Source: Pseudescherichia sp031987975 (GTDB lineage Bacteria; Pseudomonadota; Gammaproteobacteria; Enterobacterales; Enterobacteriaceae). From it: DNA of 64,000 nucleotides. Both the position numbers and the translations under genes were made by a program. The notes under the pieces are model-generated. The model did no database searches. It was not told the DNA's origin and worked only from the letters and a program-made list of their open reading frames with translations. Positions 35,987 to 43,025 of the stretch are shown piece by piece. Positions within the stretch are counted from its first letter, which is position 1. Each line of letters opens with the position of its first letter. The stretch is from the NCBI RefSeq assembly GCF_031987975.1, contig NZ_DALZYX010000001.1, positions 124,001 through 188,000 on the forward strand, read 5' to 3'.

Positions 35987-36400
35987 ATGAAGAGGCTTAG
36001 TATTGTCTGCATTGCTGCTGCATTAGCAGCATGCTCTAACACGCCCGTTCCAACGGATCAGGCTAAAGAGGTTTCAGGAACACAGCTTTTAACAACTGCC
36101 TATTCAAAAGCAGCCGAAGACACTGGAAGAGTAATAATCAAGCGTGATGCAGGCCAAATGGGCAGCTTATGTAATTTATATGTTTTCATTGATGGAAAGC
36201 CTTTGGCGAAGCTTTATCCAGAAGAAAAAGTAACGGTGCATTTAGTACCTGGGCGGCACATACTCAGTGCTGATCCCAGAGGCGCTTGTCCCGGCGGCAT
36301 GAGTGAACAGACAGCAGACATAGTGAAAGGGGCAACCCAAGTATTTCGGGGAAGCTTTACCAGCGCTGGAGATTTTAACCTTTTGCCAACTGCTTTTTAA
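35987..36400 (+). CDS. lipoprotein moron
   Basis: 137 aa with signal and lipobox (MKRLSIVCIAAALAACS; Cys16). The mature part contains AGQMGSLCNLYVFIDGKPLA and VTVHLVPGRHILSADPRG, resembling bacterial lipoproteins of the DUF2846 type. Plus-strand, against the late operon, so transcribed from its own promoter and probably expressed in lysogens. It shares a terminator with the convergent secreted protein. Confidence 0.7.
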   Translation: MKRLSIVCIAAALAACSNTPVPTDQAKEVSGTQLLTTAYSKAAEDTGRVIIKRDAGQMGSLCNLYVFIDGKPLAKLYPEEKVTVHLVPGRHILSADPRGACPGGMSEQTADIVKGATQVFRGSFTSAGDFNLLPTAF

Positions 36401-36436
36401 GCCAGCCATTACGACAGGACTGCGCATTATTATGAC

Positions 36437-36465
36437 AATAAAAAACCGCCCTTAGGCGGTTTACT
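36437..36465. terminator. bidirectional terminator between two convergent morons
   Basis: AAACCGCC/GGCGGTTT stem with CTTA loop. The T-run is strong on the minus strand, weaker on the plus strand. Confidence 0.7.
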
Positions 36466-36478
36466 TTCATTCGCTCCG

Positions 36479-36928
36479 TCAAAATTTCGGAGCCATTCCG
36501 TACTTGGGAGACTTGATATTGGTCGCCCAGACTTTTATGTCTCCCTGAATGACCGCTGTAAAGTCTGATTTCAGGTGACTTACAAGGGCGTTGACCTTAT
36601 CAGCGTCATCCACAATGTAATGCTCAATTTTATCCTTCCCCACCGGTACACACTTATAAGCAGCAGGCACTAAAGTGCTGTTTATTCTTAGCGGCGGGTG
36701 ATTGTTTGAACATCCTCCATTAGACATATACGAAACCGTAAGGTTGGCTGTTTTATATCCAGCTTGAGCAATGCTTATCATTACGGGGTTGTCATCGGCA
36801 GTCTGTGTGATGTCATATAAAACCCGGTCTTTCTCGTACCAGGTATTGAGTTCGCGCGCTTGCAAGGCTGCGTTGCTGTGTGCGGAAAGCAGCAGTAAAA
36901 AGCTGCTAATCACTTTTAAAGTTTTCAT
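36479..36928 (-). CDS. secreted periplasmic protein, unknown
   Basis: 149 aa from ATG 36928, chosen because MKTLKVISSFLLLLSAHSNAA is a Sec signal peptide. The mature domain has two cysteines (GGCSNN, AYKCVPV) and VISIAQ-like beta strands. Function unknown; probably lysogenic conversion or lysis-linked. Confidence 0.6.
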   Translation of the reverse strand: MKTLKVISSFLLLLSAHSNAALQARELNTWYEKDRVLYDITQTADDNPVMISIAQAGYKTANLTVSYMSNGGCSNNHPPLRINSTLVPAAYKCVPVGKDKIEHYIVDDADKVNALVSHLKSDFTAVIQGDIKVWATNIKSPKYGMAPKF

Positions 36929-37080
36929 GGTTATGTGCTTGTTATTTAAGGCGCAGCAATCATTACAAGATGCATCACCCCAAAGCAACAACCTAAGGAA
37001 AATCCTACTAATTTTGGTTACACAGATAATAGTATTTAAGCTACTTAATGCTTAAGGAAGCAAAAGCTGCCGGGAGGCGG

Positions 37081-37317
37081 TCAGTCTTCTTTCATTATCG
37101 CGGGTCTGATGTCGCAGCCCTCGAAGCTGTAATCGCCGTAATCGGCGCGCAGTTCTGCATCCACTTCATCAAAGATCCGGTCATACAGCTGCCGAGTCGG
37201 CTCGTTCTCTAGTGCCCGCACAAAATGGATGCCCTGGCCGTCCGGGACGGCGGCAGTCGAGAACCGGAACGTAAGCTGCCATACCGCTACTTTGTTCAAA
37301 TCCAAAGGCTGTTTCAT
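37081..37317 (-). CDS. 78-aa phage protein, unknown
   Basis: Starts at ATG 37317. KVAVWQLTFRFSTAAVPDGQG and an acidic C-terminus (DEVDAELRADYGDYSFEG). No signal peptide, no recognised family. It lies between lysis and packaging genes. Confidence 0.55.
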   Translation of the reverse strand: MKQPLDLNKVAVWQLTFRFSTAAVPDGQGIHFVRALENEPTRQLYDRIFDEVDAELRADYGDYSFEGCDIRPAIMKED

Positions 37318-37439
37318 ATCCCCTCCGCTTCAATATGCTGCGGTCAGGATAGGCCATAAGAGCGACAGTGAGTACAGCGCTGGCGTCAGTTTTTGAGCCC
37401 TGGCACATTTTGCTTTTCTTGAACGAATACTTTCCGGCT

Positions 37440-37549
37440 AAATCTCAGTGCAAAATGCTTATAGATCAGCATACTTAGTAGCGTAACGATTGTGCACTTG
37501 CACTCCCTCAGAAACATTTTGGGTTTCCTGTTTCTGAGGGCTTTTTTTA
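37440..37549 (+). ncRNA. candidate plus-strand small RNA ending in a strong terminator
   Basis: No plus-strand gene precedes it, yet an excellent plus-direction terminator closes the region (see 37505-37549). Between 37318 and 37504 no ORF of note is seen. The 5' end is not defined; 37440 is only a working limit. Confidence 0.35.
37505..37549 (+). terminator. strong rho-independent terminator, plus strand
   Basis: CCCTCAGAAAC pairs perfectly with GTTTCTGAGGG across a 14-base loop, followed by C and seven Ts. The opposite strand lacks a T-run. Confidence 0.8.
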
Positions 37550-37786
37550 TTTCACTGCGTTATACCAGCCCTGCCAGCGATAAGTATTGAGCCGTAGCTG
37601 GCGCATGCATTCCGCCGTCTCGACATCCGCCTGCAGGTCTGCGTCGCTATTCGCCCCTGCATCACTGCCCTTGCACGGGGTCTGCATCAAATCCGCTGAT
37701 GGCGTTGGCAGCGTCGATAGCCTGTTGCCGCAGCCGGATAGAATCATCATCAAAAACACAAACGGTACGATTCGGATCCTGGACAT
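37547..37786 (-). CDS. Rz1: o-spanin Rz1 (outer-membrane lipoprotein), nested in Rz
   Basis: 79 aa with a lipobox (FVFLMMILSGCG; Cys19) and Pro/Ser residues just after it. It starts inside Rz in another frame and extends beyond its end, the usual overlapped spanin layout. It fuses the membranes with Rz at the last lysis step. Confidence 0.85.
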   Translation of the reverse strand: MSRIRIVPFVFLMMILSGCGNRLSTLPTPSADLMQTPCKGSDAGANSDADLQADVETAECMRQLRLNTYRWQGWYNAVK

Positions 37787-38027
37787 ATTTCACCACGTTG
37801 CGGGTTATGGTTCGGTAGATAATTTTGCTCTCTTCGCTGGCCTGCGCGGCCTTCTGCTCGACAGGCTGAATAGCCTTTTCAGCTTTGGTGCGCTTATCGG
37901 CGGCCAGGGCGTTGATATGGTCGGAGTGGTCATACCAGCCATTACGGTAGCGTAGCTCGCCATAGCCACCGGCCAGAAGTACGATCACGAGAGCGATCAG
38001 CAGAATCGTTCGGAGGCTAAAGGTCAT
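37662..38027 (-). CDS. Rz: i-spanin Rz (inner membrane)
   Basis: 121 aa. One N-terminal TM (TILLIALVIVLLAGGYG), then a periplasmic coiled coil (KAEKAIQPVEQKAAQASEES) and the typical RTVCVFDDDSIRLRQQAIDA element. Overlaps the endolysin stop. Confidence 0.88.
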   Translation of the reverse strand: MTFSLRTILLIALVIVLLAGGYGELRYRNGWYDHSDHINALAADKRTKAEKAIQPVEQKAAQASEESKIIYRTITRNVVKYVQDPNRTVCVFDDDSIRLRQQAIDAANAISGFDADPVQGQ

Positions 38028-38520
38028 ATTTGCTCTCCGCCAGGCACATTGAGCGCTCCATCTCGCGCCGGTTCTGGAGGCCCTTCCACTTCATCCCACC
38101 AGCGTAAACCCAGCGGCGCATCTCCTCGCACGCTCCCTCATGATCACCACGGTTGAGCTTGCGCAGCAGCGTGGACTTTGAGAAAGCGTCAGAGCCGACG
38201 TTAAAGACGAAGCTGTAGAGCGCGGCGCGCTGATACTCGTTCAGCGGCGTTTTAACCATACTATCGACCGTCTTCTTGGCAGGCTGCAGGTCTTTCCAAA
38301 GCAGGTTGTCACACTCGCGATCTGTGTACTTCTTGCCTCTCACGATATCCCGGCCCGTATGGCCGTCGCAGACAGTCCACACTCCGGCAACATCCCGGTA
38401 CGCTTCGTACTTGCGCCCTTCTACGCCGTCTTTGCCACCCAGAAACACCGTGGCGATCGCCAGCGCACCAGCACCAGCCACGCCGATCAGTTTGTTACGT
38501 AACGACAGTGAGATCGCCAT
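38017..38520 (-). CDS. SAR endolysin (phage 21 R / T4 lysozyme family)
   Basis: 167 aa. Catalytic triad E34-(8)-D43-(5)-T49 in EGRKYEAYRDVAGVWT. The N-terminal segment 11-29 is weakly hydrophobic, Gly/Ala-rich, a signal-anchor-release sequence: it exports the enzyme tethered and inactive until the membrane is depolarised. Start overlaps the holin stop (TAATG). Confidence 0.92.
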   Translation of the reverse strand: MAISLSLRNKLIGVAGAGALAIATVFLGGKDGVEGRKYEAYRDVAGVWTVCDGHTGRDIVRGKKYTDRECDNLLWKDLQPAKKTVDSMVKTPLNEYQRAALYSFVFNVGSDAFSKSTLLRKLNRGDHEGACEEMRRWVYAGGMKWKGLQNRREMERSMCLAESKYDL

Positions 38521-38762
38521 TAGTCCTCCGCAATATCAACCGGACGTGTGGGCCAATTTTTCAGTGCCTGGATCTGTGCCAGCGTGGTTTTGCGCTTGTA
38601 GTACCAGTTGATACCAAACGTCAGTATTGCGATGAAGATGCCTGCTATTACGCCAATGGCGCTCCATTCGTCAGGGCTGAGCCGGGTCAGTAGGCCATTA
38701 GCTACCGTCCCGGCAGATGCGCCATAGGCAGCGCCAGAAGCTAATTTGCTCATGTTGGACAT
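38520..38762 (-). CDS. pinholin (phage 21 S type) with dual start
   Basis: 80 aa from ATG 38762 (GGAGG eight bases upstream). MSNMSKLASGAAYGASAG matches the start of phage 21 S, including a second Met at codon 4 that in phage 21 gives the holin S68 versus the antiholin S71. Two TMs; TM1 is Gly/Ala-rich, TM2 is IGVIAGIFIAILTFGINWYY. Small pores depolarise the membrane and release the SAR endolysin. Confidence 0.85.
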   Translation of the reverse strand: MSNMSKLASGAAYGASAGTVANGLLTRLSPDEWSAIGVIAGIFIAILTFGINWYYKRKTTLAQIQALKNWPTRPVDIAED

Positions 38763-38935
38763 ATCTCTCACCTCCGATTTGGTCGGGGTGCTGTGAGTAG
38801 TAAAAAGGGTGTCAGGCATAAAAATTCATGCCTGCTCTTCTGATCTTCAAAGGAACATAGAGAGTTATTTTGTGATAATCCTGTCAATGCAGTGGGAATA
38901 GGGTCATGATGCCCTTTTCACATACTGGAAATGAC

Positions 38936-39133
38936 ATGAGTGATGAAGACTGGATTATCGGAAGAGCTGTCATTGACATCTTCCAGTCAGACCCGGAGCA
39001 GGAAATAAGCAGAGAATTGCTTATTAAATTTCTCACCGACAAGTATGTTGCTGTTTACGAGAGTAGCGCCGAGGTGGACGAAATATTGCTTTATGAATCA
39101 GCATTAAAGTGGGTAATAGATTCTTCAAATTAA
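38936..39133 (+). CDS. small protein resembling YmgB/AriR biofilm-acid regulators
   Basis: 65 aa from ATG 38936 (upstream ATG 38906 also in frame). EDWIIGRAVIDIFQSDP and ILLYESALKWVID line up with AriR (EESAVLGQAVTNL ... IRKTLEIVLRY). AriR-type proteins are connector regulators of the Rcs/acid response. On the plus strand between lysis and Q, so expressed independently. Similarity is by eye. Confidence 0.55.
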   Translation: MSDEDWIIGRAVIDIFQSDPEQEISRELLIKFLTDKYVAVYESSAEVDEILLYESALKWVIDSSN

Positions 39134-39196
39134 ACAGCGCCGTAACCAAAAAATGCACTCTGTAAAAGACGCCCGGCGGACACCTTTAGAAGAGTG

Positions 39197-39301
39197 TTAT
39201 CTCGTTGTTTGTGGCAGTGGCCAGAGCAGGATTACCGCTCCTGCCGCCAGCACGCCGTCAGCCAGGACCGACATCAATTTGCTGATAAAGTTAATGGACA
39301 T
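39197..39301 (-). CDS. possible 34-aa membrane protein
   Basis: ATG 39301: MSINFISKLMSVLADGVLAA then GAVILLWPLPQTTR, one TM. It is the only sensible reading between Q and the pinholin, preceded by hydrophobic in-frame codons without a start. No clear ribosome site. Confidence 0.3.
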   Translation of the reverse strand: MSINFISKLMSVLADGVLAAGAVILLWPLPQTTR

Positions 39302-39361
39302 AACCAGGAACAGCAGCAGTAGACCATCGAAGCGAGCCTGAGAGTTGAGATATTGCGGGCA

Positions 39362-39388
39362 TAAAAAAACCCGCTCAGTGGCGGGCTT
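39362..39388 (-). terminator. rho-independent terminator downstream of the Q-like gene
   Basis: CCCGC/GCGGG stem with seven Ts on the minus strand. In lambda such a terminator just after Q is the target of Q antitermination. Confidence 0.75.
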
Positions 39389-39439
39389 CTTATATTTTCT
39401 GCTGCTCAGTTCGCTTTAACGTTCCGAGCCTATCACAAT

Positions 39440-40018
39440 TCAATCACCAGATGGCTCACTTTGCAAGTAAAATCTTTCACTATTTGTACCGAACATGTCA
39501 CACATTGGCCTGTAAAGCATCGATTCTGCCAGACTTAGCCACATATCGATTCGACGGCGGCACGTCATAAAGCCCCAGTCCGGGTGCCTTTCCTGTAGTT
39601 CCTCAGCCAACTGCCGTTTGCTCATCTGCCAGCGGTAGCGCTGCGCCAGTACGTCAAGTAATCCGTCATGCCCCTGGCTTGTCAGCACAGCACTAATCAC
39701 TCCGTCAATTTTTAAACCCTCATCATCAGAGCAAAACGCCAGGCTACTTTTGTTTTTGCCGTTGAGCATTTCACGGAGAAACACCTCCAGTTCTGGCTTT
39801 GATATTCCTGCCTTCTTCATTCGCCGCAGGGCTTCATTGATCGCGCTTTTACTTATCGTTTTACTGGTCAGGAGCTGGTTGAACATATTCCCGGCCCTGC
39901 CACCGCCGATATAGGACCAGCGGCCCCACATACGCAGCTTGCCCTGGATCCAGATGCTTTCCAGCGTGCGCAGACGCACCATTTCCCCTGCTTTGCCAAC
40001 TTCTGCCGTGTGAATCAT
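39440..40018 (-). CDS. DUF1133 protein, Q-like late antiterminator
   Basis: 192 aa. RMWGRWSYIGGGRAGNMFNQLL and the C-terminal DMWLSLAESMLYRPMCDMF are typical of DUF1133 phage proteins found at the Q position downstream of rusA. It is expected to let RNA polymerase read through the many terminators of the late operon. Confidence 0.8.
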   Translation of the reverse strand: MIHTAEVGKAGEMVRLRTLESIWIQGKLRMWGRWSYIGGGRAGNMFNQLLTSKTISKSAINEALRRMKKAGISKPELEVFLREMLNGKNKSSLAFCSDDEGLKIDGVISAVLTSQGHDGLLDVLAQRYRWQMSKRQLAEELQERHPDWGFMTCRRRIDMWLSLAESMLYRPMCDMFGTNSERFYLQSEPSGD

Positions 40019-40383
40019 GCCTCTGCTCCTTCCTGTATTTTGATAATAATTTGCCCTTTTTCACCCCAGATCTTCGTAATCCGGCCATCCCAGATGCGGC
40101 TGTCGTCATCAAAGATTGCATCCAGCAGCGCCTTCTCAAGGTTGTCCTTGTCTGGTTTCTGCTGGTGCGGCTGCCCGTCGTACTGCGCGCGCTTCTTCTG
40201 GCTCAAGCTTTTCGGCATCGGGATTACAAACGTGACGTGATAACAAGACTCCGGCAGCGTGACGCCCAGCAGCCGCACCTGCGCTTTATAGGCCCAGTAA
40301 ACAGCAGTCGTCGGGCGCTTGTGCCAGCGATCGCGCTGCGTCATGCGGGGTTTGCCAATCGGCGTAATGTCGTAGATTTTCAT
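40015..40383 (-). CDS. rusA: RusA-type Holliday junction resolvase
   Basis: 122 aa. Acidic catalytic residues in KPDKDNLEKALLDAIFDDD and the PRMTQRDRW start are RusA hallmarks. It resolves branched recombination/replication DNA before packaging. Four-base overlap with Q. Confidence 0.93.
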   Translation of the reverse strand: MKIYDITPIGKPRMTQRDRWHKRPTTAVYWAYKAQVRLLGVTLPESCYHVTFVIPMPKSLSQKKRAQYDGQPHQQKPDKDNLEKALLDAIFDDDSRIWDGRITKIWGEKGQIIIKIQEGAEA

Positions 40384-40670
40384 GCGGGTACCACCAGCCC
40401 ACGGCGGGCAATCTGGATCAGGGTCAGCACAATGGCGCGATCCATCATCTGGCGGCGTTCGTCGCGCGTCAGCTTGTTGCCGTTGTCGATACTGTCATGG
40501 CAGCAAACGCAGAGCGCGGCGCTGGCGCAGTCGTCGGTTTTCAGGCCCATGCCCTTCCCTTCGTTTCGGTGTGCAACCTGCGTGCCCCATGCACCACAGA
40601 GAACGCATTGTTCAATCTGGCCGACGGCGGCTAACCATTTTCTACTGCGGTATGTCATGTTCATCGCCAT
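40380..40670 (-). CDS. YbcO-like (DUF1364) small nuclease
   Basis: 96 aa from ATG 40670, which overlaps the upstream stop as TGATG. CVLCGAWGTQVAHRNEGKGMG and CVCCHDSIDNG give a Cys4-type zinc site with an HNH-like His, as in YbcO of DLP12. Overlaps rusA by four bases. Confidence 0.7.
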   Translation of the reverse strand: MAMNMTYRSRKWLAAVGQIEQCVLCGAWGTQVAHRNEGKGMGLKTDDCASAALCVCCHDSIDNGNKLTRDERRQMMDRAIVLTLIQIARRGLVVPA

Positions 40671-41269
40671 CAGCCCCCGAAGTGCAGCAACTGCGAGGCG
40701 GCGTTCTCGGCCTCCGCCTGGCTGCGGAATGCGCGCGAGAGGATCCAGCGCCACAGCACGTCGAGCGCTGCGCGATAGAGCTGCTGGAACTCTTGCTCAT
40801 CCATACTGGCGAATGCGATGCTGCGGGGATGCTTGCGGAGGGTGCCGTCAGGCAACTGAATAGCGTCATAGTGACCGGCCTCCACAATCACCCAGGAACG
40901 GTAGGCATCAAACGATTTGCAGATGCTGATGCTGCCGGAACGGCGATCAGCGATTCGCGCCAGATACTGCTCGGCGGCATCCAGCAGCGCGCCTTCGCTA
41001 CCACCGAACGTGGACAGGAATTTAGCATAGCCGGTAACCAGTCTGCGCTCATTGGAAGAGATCGCCCCACCGGTAGGCTCCCAGTATTCGAAGCCGAAAT
41101 TCAGCAATGCGAAGAAGCGGCGGTGAAACGCCGGGTTGCGGACCTGTTTGAAGTCGGCCACCAGCACGGCACCGAGTTTACATTTTGATTGCAGAAAATC
41201 GCTGGTCTCCGGCGTGGCGGGGATCAGGATTCCTGAGGACTGCTTGATGAGTTGTAGTTGCTGCGCCAT
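40670..41269 (-). CDS. DUF1367 phage protein
   Basis: 199 aa from ATG 41269 (GGAG eight bases upstream; GTG 41278 also possible). MAQQLQLIKQSSGILIPATP and ADFKQVRNPAFHRRFFALL are the DUF1367 signature. Found in the nin-like region of many lambdoid phages; function unknown. Confidence 0.85.
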   Translation of the reverse strand: MAQQLQLIKQSSGILIPATPETSDFLQSKCKLGAVLVADFKQVRNPAFHRRFFALLNFGFEYWEPTGGAISSNERRLVTGYAKFLSTFGGSEGALLDAAEQYLARIADRRSGSISICKSFDAYRSWVIVEAGHYDAIQLPDGTLRKHPRSIAFASMDEQEFQQLYRAALDVLWRWILSRAFRSQAEAENAASQLLHFGG

Positions 41270-41326
41270 GGTGTTCACTCCGTGGCGCTGCGATGCTCCG
41301 ATGCCGTTGTTCAGGCGACAATATGA

Positions 41327-41521
41327 TTATGTCAGTGAGTTATTGTTCCGGTCAAACGATCCGGCTGCTTTTGCTAACTCAATAAAATCCTCGAGTGAAA
41401 GGAGGTGTTGATTAGGACGCACTTTCTCAAGCCCGGTTACCCTCCCGTCTTCATACGTGACAAGGTACTTACCGCCCTGCTGCTTGATGATGTTAACCGC
41501 CTCAGCGATGTCCAAATCCAC
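41327..41521 (-). CDS. 64-aa phage protein, unknown
   Basis: GTG 41521 with AAGGGGG six bases upstream. MDLDIAEAVNIIKQQGGKYL and RPNQHLLSLEDFIELAKAAG: small, alpha/beta. First gene leftward of the SOS box at 41687, 166 bp away, so it could be SOS-regulated if that promoter fires leftward. Confidence 0.55.
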   Translation of the reverse strand: MDLDIAEAVNIIKQQGGKYLVTYEDGRVTGLEKVRPNQHLLSLEDFIELAKAAGSFDRNNNSLT

Positions 41522-41686
41522 AACTAACCCCCTTAGCGCCTAGACGCTTCAATTCACTATGACTAACCAGTTTTGGCTGTTCACCTTCTATATGCGAACC
41601 ACCTTAGCAGATCGGGTAAATTCTCTAATAACCTGCGCGGCAGAAAGTTTGAATTATATCCTGGCACTGCAACCATAGGTAACTTG

Positions 41687-41706
41687 TACTGTTTTTATAT
41701 ACAGTA
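41687..41706. promoter_or_regulatory. second LexA (SOS) box
   Basis: TACTGTTTTTATATACAGTA is the exact reverse complement of the box at 10310. Read on the plus strand it continues with TTT, as the first box does towards its gene, which argues for rightward transcription into the gene-poor region. Confidence 0.88.
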
Positions 41707-41852
41707 TTTTATAAAATATTTTTGTGCAGCCAAAAATAAGTAAATGATTTATAAGGTCAAATTTTAATCTTAATGAAGAATATTACTTGTACGTTTAGCT
41801 GAAACTACGGACGAGGTGGGGAGTGTAAGTGCTCTCGCGGCAAGTGCCGCCA

Positions 41853-41954
41853 ATGAAGGGAGATAAAAGGGTTAGCGACTTTTTGCTTACATCGAACAAA
41901 ACGGTGCAGTGCGGAGCCTCTGCCGATGCCAACTGTATGCTACGCCACGCGTAA
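41853..41954 (+). CDS. possible 33-aa peptide downstream of the SOS box
   Basis: ATG 41853 to TAA 41954, MKGDKRVSDFLLTSNKTVQC start. No clear ribosome site; a small hairpin precedes it. Unknown. Confidence 0.25.
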   Translation: MKGDKRVSDFLLTSNKTVQCGASADANCMLRHA

Positions 41955-42018
41955 TATCGTAACTGCTCAAATAAGTCATCCCGCAGATTTTTGCGGCTGT
42001 TAAAGGAGTACTGATACG

Positions 42019-42189
42019 TTGATCACTAACATGGCAAGCCACATTTTGTACTCAAAGTTGGGCGAAGCAATGTTACGTTTATTTCTACACGTTCATCCAG
42101 AGCTTTGTAGGCTATTTAACAGTCAGGCTACCCACAGCGACTGCATTGAGAGATCAGCTCGGTCGGAGAACGGGCACTTGGATCAATGA
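42019..42189 (+). CDS. possible 56-aa protein downstream of the SOS box
   Basis: TTG 42019 with AAAGGAG ten bases upstream (ATG 42031 also in frame), ending at TGA 42189. MASHILYSKLGEAMLRLFLH then Cys/His residues. Not recognised. Confidence 0.3.
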   Translation: MITNMASHILYSKLGEAMLRLFLHVHPELCRLFNSQATHSDCIERSARSENGHLDQ

Positions 42190-42549
42190 TAATTCCAGAG
42201 AAAAATCCATTTTATGGCTCTAAAAACCTTTACGACGAGCATAAATTTTTTCTGAAATCGCCGCAAATTTGATTTTCAAGGCCCACGAAAAAGACATTTT
42301 TCTCGTTTTTAGTTGCATTTCGCTATCTTAAATCACAGTAAGATTTTTTTTTCAAGTACATTGACTTTCCTGTAGCCTTTATCGTTCGCGGACTTAGCGA
42401 TTATTACCTTTCCGCAACCGCAATTTAACCTCAAAATCAACTCTTGTACTGAAAAGAATCCAGACTAGAATACTAATCAAACAGCAAGATGTAGGCATCA
42501 CAAGCTTTCAGCGGGGCTAGATATAGTCCTTCATCACCTTCAAGCCAAA

Positions 42550-42581
42550 ATAAAAAGGCCCGGGTGATGAACCCGGGCCTT
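42550..42581 (-). terminator. strong rho-independent terminator
   Basis: AAGGCCCGGGT/ACCCGGGCCTT, an 11-bp stem with a 5-base loop and minus-strand Ts. It would stop leftward early transcripts coming from the methyltransferase. Confidence 0.8.
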
Positions 42582-42587
42582 CCAATT

Positions 42588-42614
42588 GGTAGATGAGTTC
42601 GCACCTCATCTACC
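42588..42614. other. 10-bp perfect hairpin next to the terminator
   Basis: GGTAGATGAG and CTCATCTACC with a 7-base loop, six bases from the terminator stem. No T-run, so not a terminator itself; could be an RNA processing or protein-binding structure. Confidence 0.5.
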
Positions 42615-42616
42615 GA

Positions 42617-42636
42617 GCCGAATGTACCTAGCAGCT
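42617..42636 (+). repeat. direct repeat copy 1
   Basis: GCCGAATGTACCTAGCAGCT, 19/20 identical to 42772-42791. In the plus frame both encode RMYLAA; copy 1 ends after a few more codons, so it may be a truncated duplicate of the ORF at 42741. Confidence 0.7.
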
Positions 42637-42740
42637 GAGTTAAGCTTAACGACATGTAGTCGAACCTTCAATTTTTTTTAGGCATCAAACTGTTTTGTTT
42701 TTGATTTTGAAAGAGTTTTAGTCAGCCTTGGTTTTTGGTG

Positions 42741-42947
42741 ATGCTTGAACTTGCACCCCAACCATATTCAGGCCGAATGTATCTAGCAGCTAACTCAGAT
42801 ACAACATCTGCAAGGGCGAATCCATGGGTGCTTGCAGTGAGGCGTGAATCAGAAAGGTCAAAGCAAAATGTTGCTTCTTTTCTTAAAACTGGCACGCCCG
42901 GTAACGGTCATTATCATGATCGTACTGGAGTACCTGGAAAGCCGTAA
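42741..42947 (+). CDS. 68-aa phage protein, unknown
   Basis: ATG 42741 (an in-frame TTG lies six bases earlier) to 42947. RMYLAANSDTTSARANPWVL, then a basic region RRESERSKQN and FLKTGTPGNGHYHDRTG. A plus-strand terminator 43 bp downstream supports a rightward transcript. Unknown function. Confidence 0.5.
   Translation: MLELAPQPYSGRMYLAANSDTTSARANPWVLAVRRESERSKQNVASFLKTGTPGNGHYHDRTGVPGKP
42772..42791 (+). repeat. direct repeat copy 2
   Basis: GCCGAATGTATCTAGCAGCT inside the 68-aa ORF; differs from copy 1 at one base. Confidence 0.7.
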
Positions 42948-42989
42948 CCATTAATTTGGATTTTTTGGCTTACAGGTAATGTAATTGAA

Positions 42990-43019
42990 GGAAGCCCGGC
43001 TATTGTGGGCTTCCTTTTT
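42990..43019 (+). terminator. rho-independent terminator, plus strand
   Basis: GGAAGCCC/GGGCTTCC stem with five Ts, directly before the convergent methyltransferase stop. Confidence 0.8.
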
Positions 43020-43025
43020 AAGGAA

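Larger units (their letters stand above)
41522..42740. other. gene-poor region with SOS box, hairpins and short ORFs
   Basis: About 1.2 kb without an ORF over 60 codons that looks real. Contents: the SOS box (41687-41706), short plus-strand ORFs at 41853 and 42019, small hairpins (GCGGCA/TGCCGC near 41837; CCGCA/TGCGG near 41981), a minus-strand terminator (42550-42581), a 10-bp-stem hairpin (42588-42614), the first copy of a 20-bp repeat and AT-rich DNA around 42200-42450. It could encode small RNAs or decayed genes. Confidence 0.6.

Noticed and set aside
39153..39341. 62-codon plus-strand frame
   Set aside because: No ribosome site and unnatural composition; the minus strand carries a more sensible hydrophobic small frame there.
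42588..42614. tRNA-like or tmRNA fragment as an integration scar
   Set aside because: The hairpin has no T-arm or CCA context, and the true att sites are elsewhere.
42473..42655. 60-codon minus-strand frame
   Set aside because: It runs through the terminator stem and the 10-bp hairpin, which are better explained as RNA structures.
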